A model generated the notes under the pieces. That model had not been told where the DNA came from. It saw nothing but the letters and a program-made list of their open reading frames with translations, and did no database searches. 64,000 bases of DNA from an uncultured Carboxylicivirga sp. Its GTDB lineage: Bacteria > Bacteroidota > Bacteroidia > Bacteroidales > Marinilabiliaceae. Positions 63,093-64,000 of this stretch are shown here, piece after piece; positions within the stretch are counted from its first letter, which is position 1; the number at the start of each line of letters is the position of its first letter. Where the stretch lies: assembly GCF_963668385.1 (NCBI RefSeq), contig NZ_OY764327.1:2542001-2606000 (forward strand), given 5' to 3'. The position numbers and the translations under genes were made by a program.

Positions 63093-63624
63093 GAAAAAGG
63101 AACTTCGAAAAAAAATAAATCAGCTTAAAAAATCATTTTCAACAGAAGAAGCGCAAAAGCAATCAGATCAAATATACAGTGTGTTGATTAATTCTGTTGA
63201 ATATAAAAATGCGCGGAAAGTATTATTTTATTGGTCGATGAGTGATGAGATTCCAACGCATGAATTTATCCTTTCTGAGTATCAAAATAAACAAATTTAT
63301 TTGCCTGTAATAAAAGGTGATGATTTAGAAATAGTATTATTTACCGGTGAAGATTGTTTGGTTCCCGGACCTAAGTATGGAATTCCTGAACCAACAGGTG
63401 TTGCACTAAAAGATGAAAGCTGTATTGATTTGGTAGTTGTGCCGGGTGTTGCCTTTGATAAAAATGGAAACAGAATGGGAAGAGGAGCCGGCTACTACGA
63501 TCGTATTTTAAAGCGGGTGCCGAAGGCAGGTAAAATAGCAATGGCCTATTCTTTTCAGGTAGTTGAAGTGGTACCTGTTGAGCCGCACGATATAAAAATG
63601 GATAAAATAATTTTTCCAAAATAA
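63085..63624 (+). CDS. 5-formyltetrahydrofolate cyclo-ligase
   Basis: Converts 5-formyl-THF to 5,10-methenyl-THF with ATP. The 179-residue product has the N-terminal Lys/Arg-rich helix (KKELRKKINQLKKSF), IPTHEFILSEYQNKQIYLPV and the signature GVAFDKNGNRMGRGAGYYDR. Normal length. Its ATG lies 8 bases inside the nitrilase gene, indicating translational coupling. A terminator follows. Confidence 0.94.
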   Translation: MIEKKELRKKINQLKKSFSTEEAQKQSDQIYSVLINSVEYKNARKVLFYWSMSDEIPTHEFILSEYQNKQIYLPVIKGDDLEIVLFTGEDCLVPGPKYGIPEPTGVALKDESCIDLVVVPGVAFDKNGNRMGRGAGYYDRILKRVPKAGKIAMAYSFQVVEVVPVEPHDIKMDKIIFPK

Positions 63625-63649
63625 AAAAGCCCCGATTCGGGGCTTTTTT
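63624..63649. terminator. Bidirectional terminator
   Basis: AAAAAAGCCCCGA/TCGGGGCTTTTTT hairpin, symmetrical T- and A-tracts, between convergent genes. Confidence 0.9.
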
Positions 63650-63661
63650 ATATTTCTTTAC

Positions 63662-63829
63662 TTACGCTGGATGAATTGCTTCAGTAGGGCAAACATCTGC
63701 ACATGTACCACAGTCAGTACAAGCATCGGCATCAATTTTATAGATATCACCTTCTGCAATAGCATCTACTGGACATTCATCAATACAAGTACCGCAAGCA
63801 ATACAATCGTCGTTAATTACGTAGGCCAT
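63662..63829 (-). CDS. 2[4Fe-4S] ferredoxin, 55 residues
   Basis: A short real gene. The 55-residue product has two cluster motifs, CIACGTCIDECP and CTDCGTCADVCP, in the order of clostridial-type ferredoxins. The frame is open from the ATG at 63827-63829 to TAA at 63662-63664. It would carry electrons at low potential for cytoplasmic reductases. A -7 box lies 34 nt upstream; a terminator follows. Confidence 0.95.
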   Translation of the reverse strand: MAYVINDDCIACGTCIDECPVDAIAEGDIYKIDADACTDCGTCADVCPTEAIHPA

Positions 63830-63863
63830 TTTTTTTATTGTTTAATGGTTATTATTACTGAAA

Positions 63864-63871
63864 CAAAATTA
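63864..63871 (-). promoter_or_regulatory. -7 box (TAATTTTG) of the ferredoxin gene
   Basis: Perfect TAnnTTTG on the minus strand. Confidence 0.4.
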
Positions 63872-63990
63872 TTTGCTTTTTTTAATAATTAAAAGAATTC
63901 CTTTGTATTCAGCTTAATTTTGAAAGGTTATAAATAAGGCTTCGAGGTCTTAAATATGATAAGATTCAGTTAGTCAATATTTAAACGAAT

Positions 63991-63998
63991 TACTTTTG
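63991..63998 (+). promoter_or_regulatory. -7 box (TACTTTTG) at the window edge
   Basis: Perfect TAnnTTTG on the plus strand at the last bases; probably the promoter of the next gene outside the window. Nothing else is seen between 63872 and 63990. Confidence 0.35.
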
Positions 63999-64000
63999 GG

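Noticed and set aside
63671-63892. Plus-strand 73-residue Cys-rich frame
   Set aside because: It is the antisense of the ferredoxin gene; its cysteines come from the reverse frame of the cluster motifs.

Overview
The window is an AT-rich chromosomal segment of a Bacteroidota bacterium, most likely a marine Bacteroidales/Marinilabiliales-type organism (order-level placement is inference). Lineage evidence: a Porin_10-type porin, type IX secretion system (T9SS) proteins (PorP/SprF family, a PorE-like protein, a type B C-terminal sorting domain, GldB, a PorT-like barrel), the MurF-alanine racemase fusion, an ECF sigma/FecR pair, DUF3127 and DUF4494 proteins, many lipoproteins with a short hydrophobic stretch before Cys, weak Shine-Dalgarno sites, and many TAnnTTTG -7 boxes upstream of genes. 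No tRNA, rRNA, CRISPR, prophage or intact IS element was seen.

Layout. 1-4.2 kb: cut-off porin gene, then GTPases der and era (minus). 4.3-16.3 kb: GH20 hexosaminidase lipoprotein, membrane MutS-like ATPase, Nudix and RibD/DHFR-like pair, a barrel protein, two tandem FKBP isomerases, an unknown protein, mnmD and a MATE pump. 16.6-24.5 kb: dinB, a small conserved protein, an ArsC-like protein, an S37-like peptidase, an unusual secreted protein with seven WM repeats, cyclophilin plus an OB-fold DUF3127 protein with an SSB-like tail, and a secreted SGNH/CE2 esterase translationally coupled to an MFS transporter. 24.5-34.1 kb: a three-gene T9SS cassette (2390-residue surface protein, PorP/SprF, PorE-like protein lacking OmpA domain). 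34.3-38.3 kb: lipoprotein and an rlmN operon. 38.4-47.6 kb: a 1445-residue hybrid histidine kinase, a LamG lipoprotein whose nuclease-fold domain has lost its catalytic residues, an ECF sigma factor, a FecR anti-sigma and an STN-domain protein. 47.7-64 kb: an acyl-carrier-like protein lacking its serine, a BamA-like barrel, DUF4494, serine dehydratase, YjjG-type phosphatase, coiled-coil lipoprotein, rsmI, tdk, murF-alr, a Crp/Fnr regulator, nadE, a PorT-like barrel, gldB, a nitrilase-family amidase, 5-formyl-THF cyclo-ligase and a 55-residue ferredoxin.

Most genes are housekeeping. The parts most worth attention are the T9SS adhesin cassette with nine near-identical 336-bp repeats, the sensory stretch at 38.4-47.6 kb with its apparent pseudoenzyme, the WM-repeat protein, the serine-less ACP-like protein, a family of dispersed three-hairpin intergenic repeats (four copies), a perfect 24-bp-arm palindrome at 13.9 kb, and start codons lying only 4 nt from -7 boxes (dinB, YjjG-like), which may mean leaderless mRNAs.
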